Assembly (NCBI RefSeq): GCF_016765615.1
Contig: NZ_JAESWA010000028.1
Span: 1 to 64,000, forward strand
Length of the DNA stretch: 64,000 nt
DNA from: Clostridium paridis
GTDB taxonomy: Bacteria; Bacillota; Clostridia; Clostridiales; Clostridiaceae
Direction: 5' to 3'
The notes under the pieces: model-generated
The model's database searches: none
What the model saw: the letters and a program-made list of their open reading frames with translations, nothing else
Told to the model about the DNA's origin: nothing
Position numbers and translations under genes: made by a program
In this document: one piece after another, positions 46,404 through 55,648 of the stretch
Layout of the letters: the number at the start of each line of letters is the position of its first letter
How positions within the stretch are numbered: the stretch's first letter is position 1

Positions 46404-47753
46404 CTAAGCATTAGCTTTTTTTAAGATTAATGCTGCTAATTCGTTAGCCATTTTATCAATTTCTTCTTGGTTTTCTCCTTCTAACATAACTCTAACTAGT
46501 GGTTCTGTACCTGAAGGTCTAATAAGTACTCTTCCACAACCATGAAGTGCTTCTTCTATCTTCTTTATTTCAACTTTAATTTCTTCATCTGTTTCATGAA
46601 TATCTTTTTTATCATTAGGTACTTTTGCATTAACTAAAACCTGTGGCAATTGATGCATTATACCTGCTAATTCGCTTAATGATTTTCCACTTCTCTTAAT
46701 TGTTGAAGCAACTTGCAAAGCAGTAACTAGTCCATCTCCAGTAGTATTATATTCTAAGAATATAATATGTCCTGATTGTTCTCCACCTAATACATGACCA
46801 CTTTTCATCATTTCTTCTAAAACATATCTATCTCCAACTTTAGTTATAGATGTTTTGATTCCTTCCTTTTCACAAGCAAGCATTAGTCCTAAGTTACTCA
46901 TTACTGTAACAACTAAAGTGTCATCCTTTAATCTTCCCAATTCCTTAAGATGTTTTGCACATAAAGCCATTATAAAATCGCCGTCAATTAATTTACCAGT
47001 TTCATCTACTGCTAAACATCTATCAGCATCTCCATCAAATGCAAAACCTACATGGCACCCTTTTCTAACTACATAATCCATTAACTCTTCTGGATGCGTT
47101 GATCCACATTTTTCATTTATATTAGTTCCATCTGGATTATCATTTATTACATATACCTCTGCTCCAAGATCTCTGAAAGCTTTAACTGCAGCTGAATAGC
47201 ATGCCCCATTAGCACAATCTAATGCAACCTTTACTCCTCTCAAATCTACAGAAATAGTTTCTTTAGCAAATTCTATATAATCTTCTAGCGCACCTACTTC
47301 TTCTATTCTTCTTCCTAAATCAGGTCCTATTGGAGAAGGTACTTCCTCAAATCCTGTTTCTATTACTCTTTGTATTTCATCTTCTAATTCATCAGAAAGT
47401 TTATATCCTTTATCATCAAAAAACTTAATTCCATTATATTCAACTGGATTATGAGATGCTGAAATCATTACTCCTGCATCTGCTCCATATTTTCTTGTTA
47501 AGTATGCCACAGCTGGTGTTGGTATAACCCCTAATGAAATAGCTTCTGCTCCAACAGAAAGTATACCTGCTATTAATGCTGATTCTAACATATCTCCTGA
47601 AATTCTAGTATCTTTAGCAACTAAAATCTTCGGTTTATGAGTTCCCTCCGTTAACACATAAGCTCCAGCTCTACCTAAGTTATATGCTAACTCTGATGTA
47701 AGCTCAGTATTTGCTATTCCTCTTACCCCATCTGTTCCAAACATTCTTCCCAT
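46404..47753 (-). CDS. glmM: Phosphoglucosamine mutase
   Basis: 449 aa. The active-site serine is Ser100 in [13 protein letters not shown], the Mg-binding loop is DGDADR (about 240-245), and sugar-binding GGEQSGH and phosphate-binding [11 protein letters not shown] follow. It converts glucosamine-6-phosphate to glucosamine-1-phosphate for peptidoglycan. In many Firmicutes it follows cdaA-cdaR in one operon and modulates CdaA; here it lies about 9.6 kb from cdaR with other genes between. It works downstream of GlmS at 19319. Confidence 0.96.
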   Translation of the reverse strand: MGRMFGTDGVRGIANTELTSELAYNLGRAGAYVLTEGTHKPKILVAKDTRISGDMLESALIAGILSVGAEAISLGVIPTPAVAYLTRKYGADAGVMISASHNPVEYNGIKFFDDKGYKLSDELEDEIQRVIETGFEEVPSPIGPDLGRRIEEVGALEDYIEFAKETISVDLRGVKVALDCANGACYSAAVKAFRDLGAEVYVINDNPDGTNINEKCGSTHPEELMDYVVRKGCHVGFAFDGDADRCLAVDETGKLIDGDFIMALCAKHLKELGRLKDDTLVVTVMSNLGLMLACEKEGIKTSITKVGDRYVLEEMMKSGHVLGGEQSGHIIFLEYNTTGDGLVTALQVASTIKRSGKSLSELAGIMHQLPQVLVNAKVPNDKKDIHETDEEIKVEIKKIEEALHGCGRVLIRPSGTEPLVRVMLEGENQEEIDKMANELAALILKKANA

Positions 47754-47963
47754 ATAAAATTACCTCACTCTTTCGTTTTAAGTAATAAATTTTTCACAAA
47801 TATAATTATACAAAAAATACTTACTTGATACAACTTTACAATATAAACATTTTCATAAAACCCTATAATTCCCTTTGAAATCACTTATTTCACTATATGC
47901 ATAACTCTATAAAAGTGTCCGTAATTAAGGGTAGCTCTATCCTAAAGCCACCCCCCTAATGTT

Positions 47964-48089
47964 CTATTTATTCTTTTTTTCTTCTAACTTATTCATCTTC
48001 TCTAACTTTTCAATTTTTATATTCATAATAATTCCACCGATTAAAAGTGCTCCTACTAATACTAAAGATATAACAACTTCGATACTCAT
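47964..48089 (-). CDS. Small membrane protein, 41 aa
   Basis: The ATG at 48089 is preceded by AGGAGGAAG, and the frame closes with TAG at 47964. One membrane helix (about 4-22, VVISLVLVGALLIGGIIMN) is followed by a strongly charged Lys/Glu coiled coil. It lies 30 bp after the AIM24 gene on the same strand and could be its partner. No known family is recognised. Confidence 0.6.
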   Translation of the reverse strand: MSIEVVISLVLVGALLIGGIIMNIKIEKLEKMNKLEEKKNK

Positions 48090-48119
48090 TTTTCTTCCTC
48101 CTTACAAACTTTTTGAGCT

Positions 48120-48953
48120 TTAAACATTCGTATCTATATCACCATGAGGCTTAGATTCATATTCTAACCCCTTTGTCTTTAGCTCATTATATATATTTTT
48201 AGTTGGGATAAGCCATATTTGTCCTGTTCCTCTATAAACATTAAGTAATCCTTCTCCTGCAGTTGCAGTTCCAACTATTGATTTAGTACTTTTCTCAACA
48301 GTAAATTCAATTTCACCACTTCTTAGTATAGCAAAATTACCATCTACTTTTAAAGTATCATTTATCAATGTACACTTAAAAATTTCTTTTTCTGGAACAG
48401 GTATCTCTAAAACAACTATTCCACTTCCTGAAAGTTTAGTTTGAAAGTATCCTTCCTCACCAAAAGCCATTGCACTAATTCTCCTGACTCTAGCAGCCCC
48501 TACTTCAATACTACCTTCACACGCAAAAAATAGTCCATCATCAACTATTATTTCTTCATCTTCTAACTCTATTAGTGCAAAATGTCCAAAGCTAGGTTCT
48601 AAAAATATCTCACCTGTACCTTCACACTGTGGCTTAAATAAAGGTTCTCCTGTAACTTTACTTGCAAATATTTTTTTACCAAATCCAACTACGCCGCCTA
48701 CTTTATTGCTAATAGTTATGTCACCCTTCATATAGCTTAACGTTCCTGGGCCTATATTCACAGAGCTCTCATCTAAAATAATCCTAACCTGCTTTAATTT
48801 GATTCCAGCATCTCTCATATATTTTAGTTTAATGGCATTATCTATATCACTGCCACCTTCTAATGCATCATATTGAAGTATTTGAAATGTTGAGTCATTG
48901 CTCATCTCACTAAGCATAGTAAGTTTGTTAGTTATATTAAGCGAAGTTCTCAC
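48120..48953 (-). CDS. AIM24-family protein
   Basis: 277 aa, beta-rich, resembling the AIM24/TIGR00266 trans-membrane-signalling-like family: repeated Gly-rich beta turns (VNIGPGTLSYMKGDI, GEIFLEPSFGHFALIEL, GTGQIWLIPT). No signal peptide. The molecular function of bacterial AIM24 is unknown; the fold resembles a jelly-roll tube. The start is GTG at 48953, six bases after GAGGTG. It stands with the 41-aa membrane gene downstream. Confidence 0.8.
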   Translation of the reverse strand: MRTSLNITNKLTMLSEMSNDSTFQILQYDALEGGSDIDNAIKLKYMRDAGIKLKQVRIILDESSVNIGPGTLSYMKGDITISNKVGGVVGFGKKIFASKVTGEPLFKPQCEGTGEIFLEPSFGHFALIELEDEEIIVDDGLFFACEGSIEVGAARVRRISAMAFGEEGYFQTKLSGSGIVVLEIPVPEKEIFKCTLINDTLKVDGNFAILRSGEIEFTVEKSTKSIVGTATAGEGLLNVYRGTGQIWLIPTKNIYNELKTKGLEYESKPHGDIDTNV

Positions 48954-49058
48954 AGAATCACCTCTTATTATTAATAATACTATTTTACAACCTTTAACAA
49001 AATTTCACAACTAATAATCCTCTTAAGTTATTTTTTAATTTTCTTATTTTATAATATG

Positions 49059-49102
49059 AATGGAAGCTAATTTTCAAGTACACTTCAAATTTAGCTTCCA
49101 TT
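49059..49102 (-). terminator. Terminator of pepF
   Basis: A perfect 12-bp stem AATGGAAGCTAA / TTAGCTTCCATT, 14 bases past the stop. Confidence 0.75.
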
Positions 49103-49115
49103 TTAATTTAAAATA

Positions 49116-50897
49116 CTATTTTATTTTTTTGCTTAGTTCTATAAATTCCTCTATATCTTCTTCAATTGTCTTAAGAGAACTTCTCCAGAAATCTGCATTT
49201 GTAATATCTATTTCCATAACCTTCGCCACATCTTCAAGCTTATTTTTTCCTGTAATAGCTAATAATTTCTCATAGTCTTCTGTGAACTTATCCCCGCTAT
49301 TTAAATACTTAGCATATAACCCTTTTGCAAATAATAATCCAAATGCATAAGGAAAATTATAAAAATTACTATCTACATAATAATAATGAGGTTTCCAAGT
49401 CCACATATATGGATGAAGATATTTTTCATCTAATCCATCGCCATAGGCTTCTTTTTGTGACTTTATCATTATCTCTTTAATTTCATCTGCAGATAATGCT
49501 CCATTTCTTCTTCTCTCAAATACTTCACTTTCAAAAAGGAATCTTGAATATATATCAACTATTACTTGAGTACATCCGCTTATTTCTGTTTCAAGTATTG
49601 AGAAGGCTTCTTCAGGATTTCCTCTCTTAATTCCTGCTTTTTTTACTATTGTTTCACAGAAAGTTGATGCTGTTTCTGCAATTGGCATTGGATAATCAGA
49701 ATTTAATACTTTTTCTTTCCCTAGGCATTCTCCATGAAATCCATGACCTAATTCATGCGCAAGTGTTACAACATCATTAAAAGAATTTCCATAGTTTAAA
49801 AGTATTCTACTTTCTCCTATGAAGTGAAGATTTTCACAAAAACCCCCACCTACCTTTCCTTCCTTTGGCATGAAATCTATCCATTCATTTTCATAAGCCC
49901 TTCTTGCAAAATCTCCGAGATGCTTACTAAAGGTTCTAAAATTATCTTCCACAAAAGCCTTTCCTTTTTCACAGTCGAATTCCATATCAACCTCTGATAC
50001 CGGAGCATACAATTCATAGAATGGAAGGCCATTTTCATATCCTAATAATTCAGCTTTTTTTCTTAAGTATTTTCTAAAGCTAGGAAGATACTCTTTCATT
50101 GCTGTCATCATTGCATTTAAAGTTTTTTCTTCCATTCTAGAATTTATAAGAGTCATCTCTAAAGGTGATTTATATCCCCTCATATCACTTATAGTAAGTG
50201 CTTCTCCCTTAATAGCATTTAATGCAGCTGCTACTCCATCTTCAACTTTTTTATAAGACTTAATTTCAGCTTCATAAGCCTTTTTTCTTACTTTTTTATC
50301 TTTATCATAGGCCATTGTAAGCACAACAGTTAAAGGTAATTCCTTAATTTCTCCATCCATTTCTATTTCTACTTGTAGATTTGAAATCAGTGAATCTTTA
50401 AGTTTCAGCCAAGCAGTGGATCCCGTATTCTGCATTTTAGCTATAACTCCCTCTTCTTTATCACTAAGAACATATTTATCCATTTCAATTTTTTCTTTTA
50501 AAAAAAATTCATATTCCTTTAGAACCTTAGATGAAGAAATTAACTTATCAATATGTCTTATTCCTCCAATCCATTTATCTAATTTTGCATTTGCTTCTGC
50601 CATATTACTTAAATTTTGATTTAGTATATCAGATGCTTTTAATGCTTCTGAATTCTTAGTGTTTACACTTAATGAAAGTTCGATAAAAGATCCAAGCTTA
50701 AAGAAGTAGTTCTTTAATTCACTTGTTTTCTCTATATAGTTTTCTATTTTATTTAATAAATCTTCATAATTACTTGTTATTTTGCTTACCCAAGCATTAT
50801 ATTCCTCAATCAAACTACTAGTATTCTTTAGATCCTCTTTAAATTCTGCACTTCCAAATGATTCATATAACTCTTTTAAACTCCAATTCAAGCTCAT
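49116..50897 (-). CDS. pepF: M3-family oligoendopeptidase F
   Basis: 593 aa, full length. The zinc site is HELGHGFHGE (His381, Glu382, His385), with the third ligand Glu in the downstream helix (SETF-like ETASTFCETIV). The N-terminal helical domain closes over the substrate. It cuts short peptides (about 7-17 residues) in the cytoplasm. A single gene; its promoter region contains the nested inverted repeat at 50987-51087. Confidence 0.93.
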   Translation of the reverse strand: MSLNWSLKELYESFGSAEFKEDLKNTSSLIEEYNAWVSKITSNYEDLLNKIENYIEKTSELKNYFFKLGSFIELSLSVNTKNSEALKASDILNQNLSNMAEANAKLDKWIGGIRHIDKLISSSKVLKEYEFFLKEKIEMDKYVLSDKEEGVIAKMQNTGSTAWLKLKDSLISNLQVEIEMDGEIKELPLTVVLTMAYDKDKKVRKKAYEAEIKSYKKVEDGVAAALNAIKGEALTISDMRGYKSPLEMTLINSRMEEKTLNAMMTAMKEYLPSFRKYLRKKAELLGYENGLPFYELYAPVSEVDMEFDCEKGKAFVEDNFRTFSKHLGDFARRAYENEWIDFMPKEGKVGGGFCENLHFIGESRILLNYGNSFNDVVTLAHELGHGFHGECLGKEKVLNSDYPMPIAETASTFCETIVKKAGIKRGNPEEAFSILETEISGCTQVIVDIYSRFLFESEVFERRRNGALSADEIKEIMIKSQKEAYGDGLDEKYLHPYMWTWKPHYYYVDSNFYNFPYAFGLLFAKGLYAKYLNSGDKFTEDYEKLLAITGKNKLEDVAKVMEIDITNADFWRSSLKTIEEDIEEFIELSKKIK

Positions 50898-50986
50898 AAT
50901 ATTCCTCCTATATTCTTATAAGAATTTAACTTAATAGCTAAATATTTACTTAAATTATATCATAAGTTTATCCATTAATAGAGGAA

Positions 50987-51087
50987 TATATAATGCATTA
51001 AAGAATTTACATGTCACTGTCCAACTCTTAGACGTTTTAACTAAGAGTTGGACCATGAGATGTAATATGATTTTTGCATTATATATA
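50987..51087. repeat. 101-bp nested inverted repeat
   Basis: Three nested stems: ATATATAATGCA (50987-50998 / 51076-51087), TTACAT (51008-51013 / 51061-51066) and GTCCAACTCTTAG (51019-51031 / 51041-51053). The inner stem can terminate the ABC operon. The outer stems are not needed for that and give the shape of a small MITE or a structured RNA. Confidence 0.6.
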
Positions 51088-51098
51088 TGAATGGCTTA

Positions 51099-52325
51099 TT
51101 ATATTAATATATCTCTCTTAGTGAATACCACATGAGATATTATATAGAATACTATAGTTGTTATTACCATTACTGCTATTCCAAAGGCTAAAGTCATATT
51201 AGGATTGTTATACTGAACTGCCATGCTTCCGCTTAAAAGTCCCCCTGCGTCTCCATAAGATGTAAATAAGAAGTTAGCTATCTTTTTAACTGGAGAAAGC
51301 ACTTGGGATAATATTTGTACAAGTACAAATACACATGTTGTTACTGCCATAGAAATCATACTAGTTTTAAATAGTGATGAAACTAAAAATACAAATGCAC
51401 AACATGCAATTATAAATAAAATCTGTAAAAGGAACATTCTAATTGTAAAGTTCCACTGTGGTATCATTTCACCTATCCCTGCAACTTGAACTAACGGATG
51501 TCCTCCATCTTCCACCTTACTCATATCAAATGCATATTTTGCATTAAACATCATTGGCATGTTTGCATATCCAAAACCTTTAAATAGCCCTATTAATAGA
51601 AATGCCACTATTTCAATTGATAATATTAAGCTTACACAACTTACAACTACTGCTATAAATTTTGAAAATAATACCTTTCCTCTTGAAACTGGTTGTATAA
51701 TTAAGAATTTCATAGTAGGAGGTGTAAATTCGCCCGAAACCATATCACTCATAAATATTGCAATACCCACTGCTAAGAATACCATTCCTAATATTTGCAT
51801 AATTCCTTCAATAAAATTAAAACCTTTAATCTCCCATGTCTCTATAGGCTTTAAATCATTAGCCTTATAATAATTCAATTCATCTAATCTTGTTTTAAGT
51901 TGAGTCTTGTATCTATCTTGTAGTGTTTCATCATTTATTTGTTGTTTTAAATCAGTTATTTCTGCATCTAACTTTGTTTTCCAATCATCTGTTACAGTAC
52001 CTTCTTTTATTTGTTTTTCTAATTTATCAAGTGCTGCTTGAGCTCTATCTATGTTTACCTTAAGATCACTCTTCTTTGCTTCTATGGTGCTATCTGAAGC
52101 TGATTTTGCTTCAAGCTGCTTCAGATCTTGATTTAGCCAACTTATATTTTCCTTTAAAGAAGCTACTCTTCCTTCTGGTGAATTTGCTTTTTTAGCTCTG
52201 TTTTCACTTATGTTACTTCCTATAAACAATAGTGCTACAAAGGCTACAAATAATATTGAAACCACATAGGTTTTTCCCCTACCGAATATCTTTCTTAATT
52301 CATTTTTAGTTAACGTAAATAACAT
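51099..52325 (-). CDS. ABC-2-type transporter permease
   Basis: 408 aa. One N-terminal helix (about 18-37), then a long extracytoplasmic coiled coil (about 45-155), then five further helices (about 180-405). This is the NatB/ABC-2 layout for exporters. The start ATG shares one base with the stop of the ATPase gene, so the two are coupled. It forms the membrane part of the exporter; the substrate is unknown, with antimicrobial peptides and lipids as candidates. Confidence 0.88.
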   Translation of the reverse strand: MLFTLTKNELRKIFGRGKTYVVSILFVAFVALLFIGSNISENRAKKANSPEGRVASLKENISWLNQDLKQLEAKSASDSTIEAKKSDLKVNIDRAQAALDKLEKQIKEGTVTDDWKTKLDAEITDLKQQINDETLQDRYKTQLKTRLDELNYYKANDLKPIETWEIKGFNFIEGIMQILGMVFLAVGIAIFMSDMVSGEFTPPTMKFLIIQPVSRGKVLFSKFIAVVVSCVSLILSIEIVAFLLIGLFKGFGYANMPMMFNAKYAFDMSKVEDGGHPLVQVAGIGEMIPQWNFTIRMFLLQILFIIACCAFVFLVSSLFKTSMISMAVTTCVFVLVQILSQVLSPVKKIANFLFTSYGDAGGLLSGSMAVQYNNPNMTLAFGIAVMVITTIVFYIISHVVFTKRDILI

Positions 52326-53236
52326 TATCTTACCCCTCCTTCCACAAGTTCCATATATCTTTGTTCTAGCCCCTTATGTTTTCTATAAATCTCTATGATT
52401 TCTATATTTTTAGCTACTAATTCTTGTACTAATTTAGGGGAGTTACCTTTGTCTATAGAAACTACAACTTCTCCATCGTATATATTAACGCTATGAATAG
52501 CTTCTAACTCCTTCATAACTTCAACTGCCTTGTCATCGTCAGTAGTAACAATCACCATAGTATCTTTTTGTGTTGCTACACCATCTTCATTTACCATTTC
52601 AACTGACTTAATTTCTCCACCATTAATAAATGCAACTCTATCACATAAATGTTGTACTTCACTTAATATATGTGAGGAAACAAATACAGACATTCCTCTT
52701 TCTTTTGCTGCATTCTTTACAATTTCTCTAAAATCTAGTATTCCTGATGGATCAAGTCCATTTGTTGGTTCATCTAATATCATAAGCTTTGGGTTCCCAA
52801 GTAATGCTGCACCTAATCCTAGTCTCTGTTTCATACCTAAAGAATATTTTTTAACCTTATCACCTATTCTATTTTCTAAGCCTATAAGTTTAATTATTTC
52901 CTCAACTTCTTCTTTTGGTACTTTTCTTATTCTTGCAATTTGCATAAGATTTTCTCTTCCAGATAAGTATCCATAAAGTTCTGGATTTTCAACTACAGCA
53001 CCTAAATTAGCTAATGCTTTTTCTCTGTCTTTTTGTATATCATGCCCTAAAATTTGTATAGTTCCTTCATTAGGGGCAATAAGTCCTACAAGCATTCTTA
53101 TGGTTGTGGTTTTACCTGCACCATTTGGACCTAAAAATCCAAATATCTCTCCTTCTTCAACAGAAAAAGAAATACCTTTTATAATTTCTTTTTTGCCTAG
53201 TTTCTTTTTTACATTTTTTACTTCTAATACTTTCAT
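52325..53236 (-). CDS. ABC transporter ATP-binding protein
   Basis: 303 aa. Walker A GPNGAGKTT (about 38-46), ABC signature YSLGMKQRLGLG (about 138-149), Walker B LMILDEPTNGLDP, H-loop SSHILSE, and a C-terminal extension of about 85 residues as in multidrug or bacitracin-type exporters. It powers the permease encoded downstream. The start is the ATG at 53236, since GGGAGG lies six to eight bases before it; the longer frame begins with GTG inside this site. Confidence 0.93.
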   Translation of the reverse strand: MKVLEVKNVKKKLGKKEIIKGISFSVEEGEIFGFLGPNGAGKTTTIRMLVGLIAPNEGTIQILGHDIQKDREKALANLGAVVENPELYGYLSGRENLMQIARIRKVPKEEVEEIIKLIGLENRIGDKVKKYSLGMKQRLGLGAALLGNPKLMILDEPTNGLDPSGILDFREIVKNAAKERGMSVFVSSHILSEVQHLCDRVAFINGGEIKSVEMVNEDGVATQKDTMVIVTTDDDKAVEVMKELEAIHSVNIYDGEVVVSIDKGNSPKLVQELVAKNIEIIEIYRKHKGLEQRYMELVEGGVR

Positions 53237-53371
53237 TCTTCTTCCTCCCTTCACCTAATTTATGTTACCAATAACTTCTAACCATAAAATTAACATTCCC
53301 TTAAGTTTTTCTTAAAATAAAAATATAAAATTCCTAAGGGCCTTCATAAAAATGAAAGATTCATAAAAAAA

Positions 53372-53397
53372 TAGTAGAAATCAATTGATTTCTACTA
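53372..53397 (-). terminator. Terminator of ptb-buk
   Basis: A 26-bp perfect palindrome with arm TAGTAGAAATCAA, then TTTTTTT on the minus strand, 25 bases past the buk stop. Confidence 0.85.
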
Positions 53398-53421
53398 CTC
53401 AAAATTCTATTATAATTTATT

Positions 53422-54489
53422 TTAGTATTCCTTAGCTTCTTCTTCTCCGCTAAGTACTCTAATAGCTCCTTGTGCTAAAGCTAAAAGTTCATCTTCTCCT
53501 GGATATACAACAACAGGTGCAATCCAGCCAACTTTCTTTTCTATATCATCTGTAACTTTCTTACCATAAGCAATGCCACCAGTAAGAATTATAGCATCTA
53601 TTTTACCTTCTAATACTACTGAATATTCTCCGATAGCTTTTGTAACTTGATGAATAAATGCTCCATAAACTAATTCAGCTTCTTTACTTCCTTCATCAAC
53701 TAATTTTAATACATCTCTAGCATCATTTGTATCTAAATAAGCTACATAACCACCTTTACCAACTATTTTCTTATAGATTTCATCTTCAGTATATTTTCCA
53801 CTAAAGCATAATTTAATTAAGTCTCCTGAAGGAGTTGATCCTGCTCTTTCTGGAGAGAATGGACCTTCTCCATCTAGTGCATTATTTACATCTATAACTT
53901 TTCCAGCTTTATGAGCACCTACAGATACTCCTCCACCCATATGAACAACAACTAAGTTAACATCTTCATATTTCTTATTATGTTCTTTAGCATATCTTTT
54001 TGCTACAGCTTTTTGATTTAATGCATGGAATTTTGATTTTCTTGGAAGTTCAGGTACTCCTGATAATCTAGCTACATCTTCTAATTCATCTACAACAACC
54101 GGATCAACTATAAATGCCTTTACTCCTATTTCTTTAGCTATATCATTAGCTAATATTCCTCCAAGATTTGAAGCATGTTGTCCTTGAACTCCTACCTTTA
54201 AATCTTCTAATAATGCTGAGTTAACTTCATAAGTACCACCAGCCATTGGTTTTAGCATTCCACCTCTACCAACTACTGCACTTAAAGATTTAATATCAAA
54301 GTTTTTATCTTTTAAAACTTTTAGAATTACTTCTTTTCTAAAATCCTTTTGTTCAAAGATTGATGCATATTTACCTATTTCTTCTGCAGAGTGTCTTAAT
54401 GTTTCTTCAAATAGTTCCTTTTCATCTTCATAAACACCTATTTTAGTAGAAGTAGAGCCTGGATTAACGATTAATAGTTTGTAAGCCAT
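53422..54489 (-). CDS. buk: Butyrate kinase
   Basis: 355 aa, acetate/butyrate kinase fold. N-terminal phosphate loop [14 protein letters not shown] (about 6-19), [18 protein letters not shown] (about 200-217) and AGSTPSGDL. It makes butyrate and ATP from butyryl phosphate, the last step of butyrate fermentation. It follows ptb by 21 bp in the usual clostridial order. Confidence 0.96.
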   Translation of the reverse strand: MAYKLLIVNPGSTSTKIGVYEDEKELFEETLRHSAEEIGKYASIFEQKDFRKEVILKVLKDKNFDIKSLSAVVGRGGMLKPMAGGTYEVNSALLEDLKVGVQGQHASNLGGILANDIAKEIGVKAFIVDPVVVDELEDVARLSGVPELPRKSKFHALNQKAVAKRYAKEHNKKYEDVNLVVVHMGGGVSVGAHKAGKVIDVNNALDGEGPFSPERAGSTPSGDLIKLCFSGKYTEDEIYKKIVGKGGYVAYLDTNDARDVLKLVDEGSKEAELVYGAFIHQVTKAIGEYSVVLEGKIDAIILTGGIAYGKKVTDDIEKKVGWIAPVVVYPGEDELLALAQGAIRVLSGEEEAKEY

Positions 54490-54510
54490 TTTATAATCCT
54501 CCTTAAATTA

Positions 54511-55416
54511 TTATTTACTTTCTGCAACTAGTGCTGCAAGTGCTATTGAATTAACCTTAGTTTCAACAGAATCTGCTCTTGATGTTAAAATAACTGGAGC
54601 TGAAGTTCCTACTAAGCATCCTCCGTTTCTTGAATGAGAAAGATATGTTAAACATTTATACATTACATTTGCTGTTTCTATGTTTGGTAATAAGAATATA
54701 TCTGCCTTTCCTGCAACTTCTCCAGTAACATTTTTATGATGAGCTGCTTCTTCTGATAAAGCATTATCAAATGCTAGAGGTCCATCAATTACGCATCCCT
54801 TAATTTGTCCTCTTTCTGACATTTTAGATAATAGTGCTGCATCTACTGTAGCTGGCATATCTGGATTTACTACCTCAACTGCACAAATTGGTGCTACCTT
54901 TGGAAGTTTAATTCCACATGCTCTAGCAACTTTAACTGAGTTATTTACTATATCAATTTTAGCTTTAAGATCTGGGTAAGTATTAAATGCAGCATCAGTT
55001 AAAAATAGTAATCTATCTAACTTATCAACTTCAAAAACTGCTACATGAGACATTAATTTTCCAGTTCTTAATCCAACTTCTTTGTTTAAAACACTTCTTA
55101 AAAATGTAGCTGTATCAACTAAGCCTTTCATTACCATATCAGCTTTTCCACTTGATACCAATTGAACAGCAAATAAAGCTGCCTTTTTAACATCTGCTTC
55201 ATGAATAATTTCAAACTTCATTAAATCCATGTCTATCTTTTTAGCTATTTTTTCAATCTCAACTTTATCTCCTACTAAAATAGCATCCGCAAAACCTTGT
55301 TCCTTTGCTTCTTTAATAGCCTCAAGTACTGGTTCGTCTTGCGCAACAGCGACTGCAACTTTTTTTGTTTTTACACTTTGTAACTTTGATAATAAATCGT
55401 CAAAATTCTTGCTCAT
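54511..55416 (-). CDS. ptb: Phosphate butyryltransferase
   Basis: 301 aa, phosphotransacetylase/Ptb fold with KADMVMKGLVDTATFLRSVL (about 93-112) and NGGCLVGTSAPVILTSRADS (about 268-287). It converts butyryl-CoA and phosphate to butyryl phosphate. First gene of the ptb-buk pair; the promoter region carries a near-perfect Rex operator, so the pair probably responds to the NADH/NAD ratio. Confidence 0.96.
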   Translation of the reverse strand: MSKNFDDLLSKLQSVKTKKVAVAVAQDEPVLEAIKEAKEQGFADAILVGDKVEIEKIAKKIDMDLMKFEIIHEADVKKAALFAVQLVSSGKADMVMKGLVDTATFLRSVLNKEVGLRTGKLMSHVAVFEVDKLDRLLFLTDAAFNTYPDLKAKIDIVNNSVKVARACGIKLPKVAPICAVEVVNPDMPATVDAALLSKMSERGQIKGCVIDGPLAFDNALSEEAAHHKNVTGEVAGKADIFLLPNIETANVMYKCLTYLSHSRNGGCLVGTSAPVILTSRADSVETKVNSIALAALVAESK

Positions 55417-55491
55417 TATTACACCTCTTTAATTTATTTTAAATACTTTTCTTACACATTTAGTTGTTTAAGGTATATTTTGTGAAATAAA

Positions 55492-55509
55492 TTGTTAATT
55501 TTGTAACAA
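55492..55509 (-). promoter_or_regulatory. Rex operator upstream of ptb-buk
   Basis: TTGTTAATTTTGTAACAA matches the Rex consensus TTGTTAANNNNTTAACAA at all fixed positions except one. It lies about 75 bases upstream of the ptb start. Rex represses fermentation genes at low NADH. Confidence 0.7.
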
Positions 55510-55601
55510 TTCATTTTAAAAATATCCACTTCTATTTTATCAGAAAAAATACACAAAACATTATTTTTCAGAAAATTTAGATTATATATAATTCATTATA
55601 C

Positions 55602-55637
55602 ATAATATAGCTTCTAAAATTTTAGAAGCTATATTAT
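55602..55637 (-). terminator. Terminator of the FAD dehydrogenase gene
   Basis: A 36-bp perfect palindrome with arm ATAATATAGCTTCTAAAA, 12 bases past the stop at 55649. Confidence 0.75.
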
Positions 55638-55648
55638 TCTTATACCAT

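Noticed and set aside
47930-47956. Terminator hairpin GGGTAGCT / AGCCACCC downstream of the 41-aa membrane gene
   Set aside because: One mismatch in a short stem and no U tract on the minus strand, so it was not listed as a feature.
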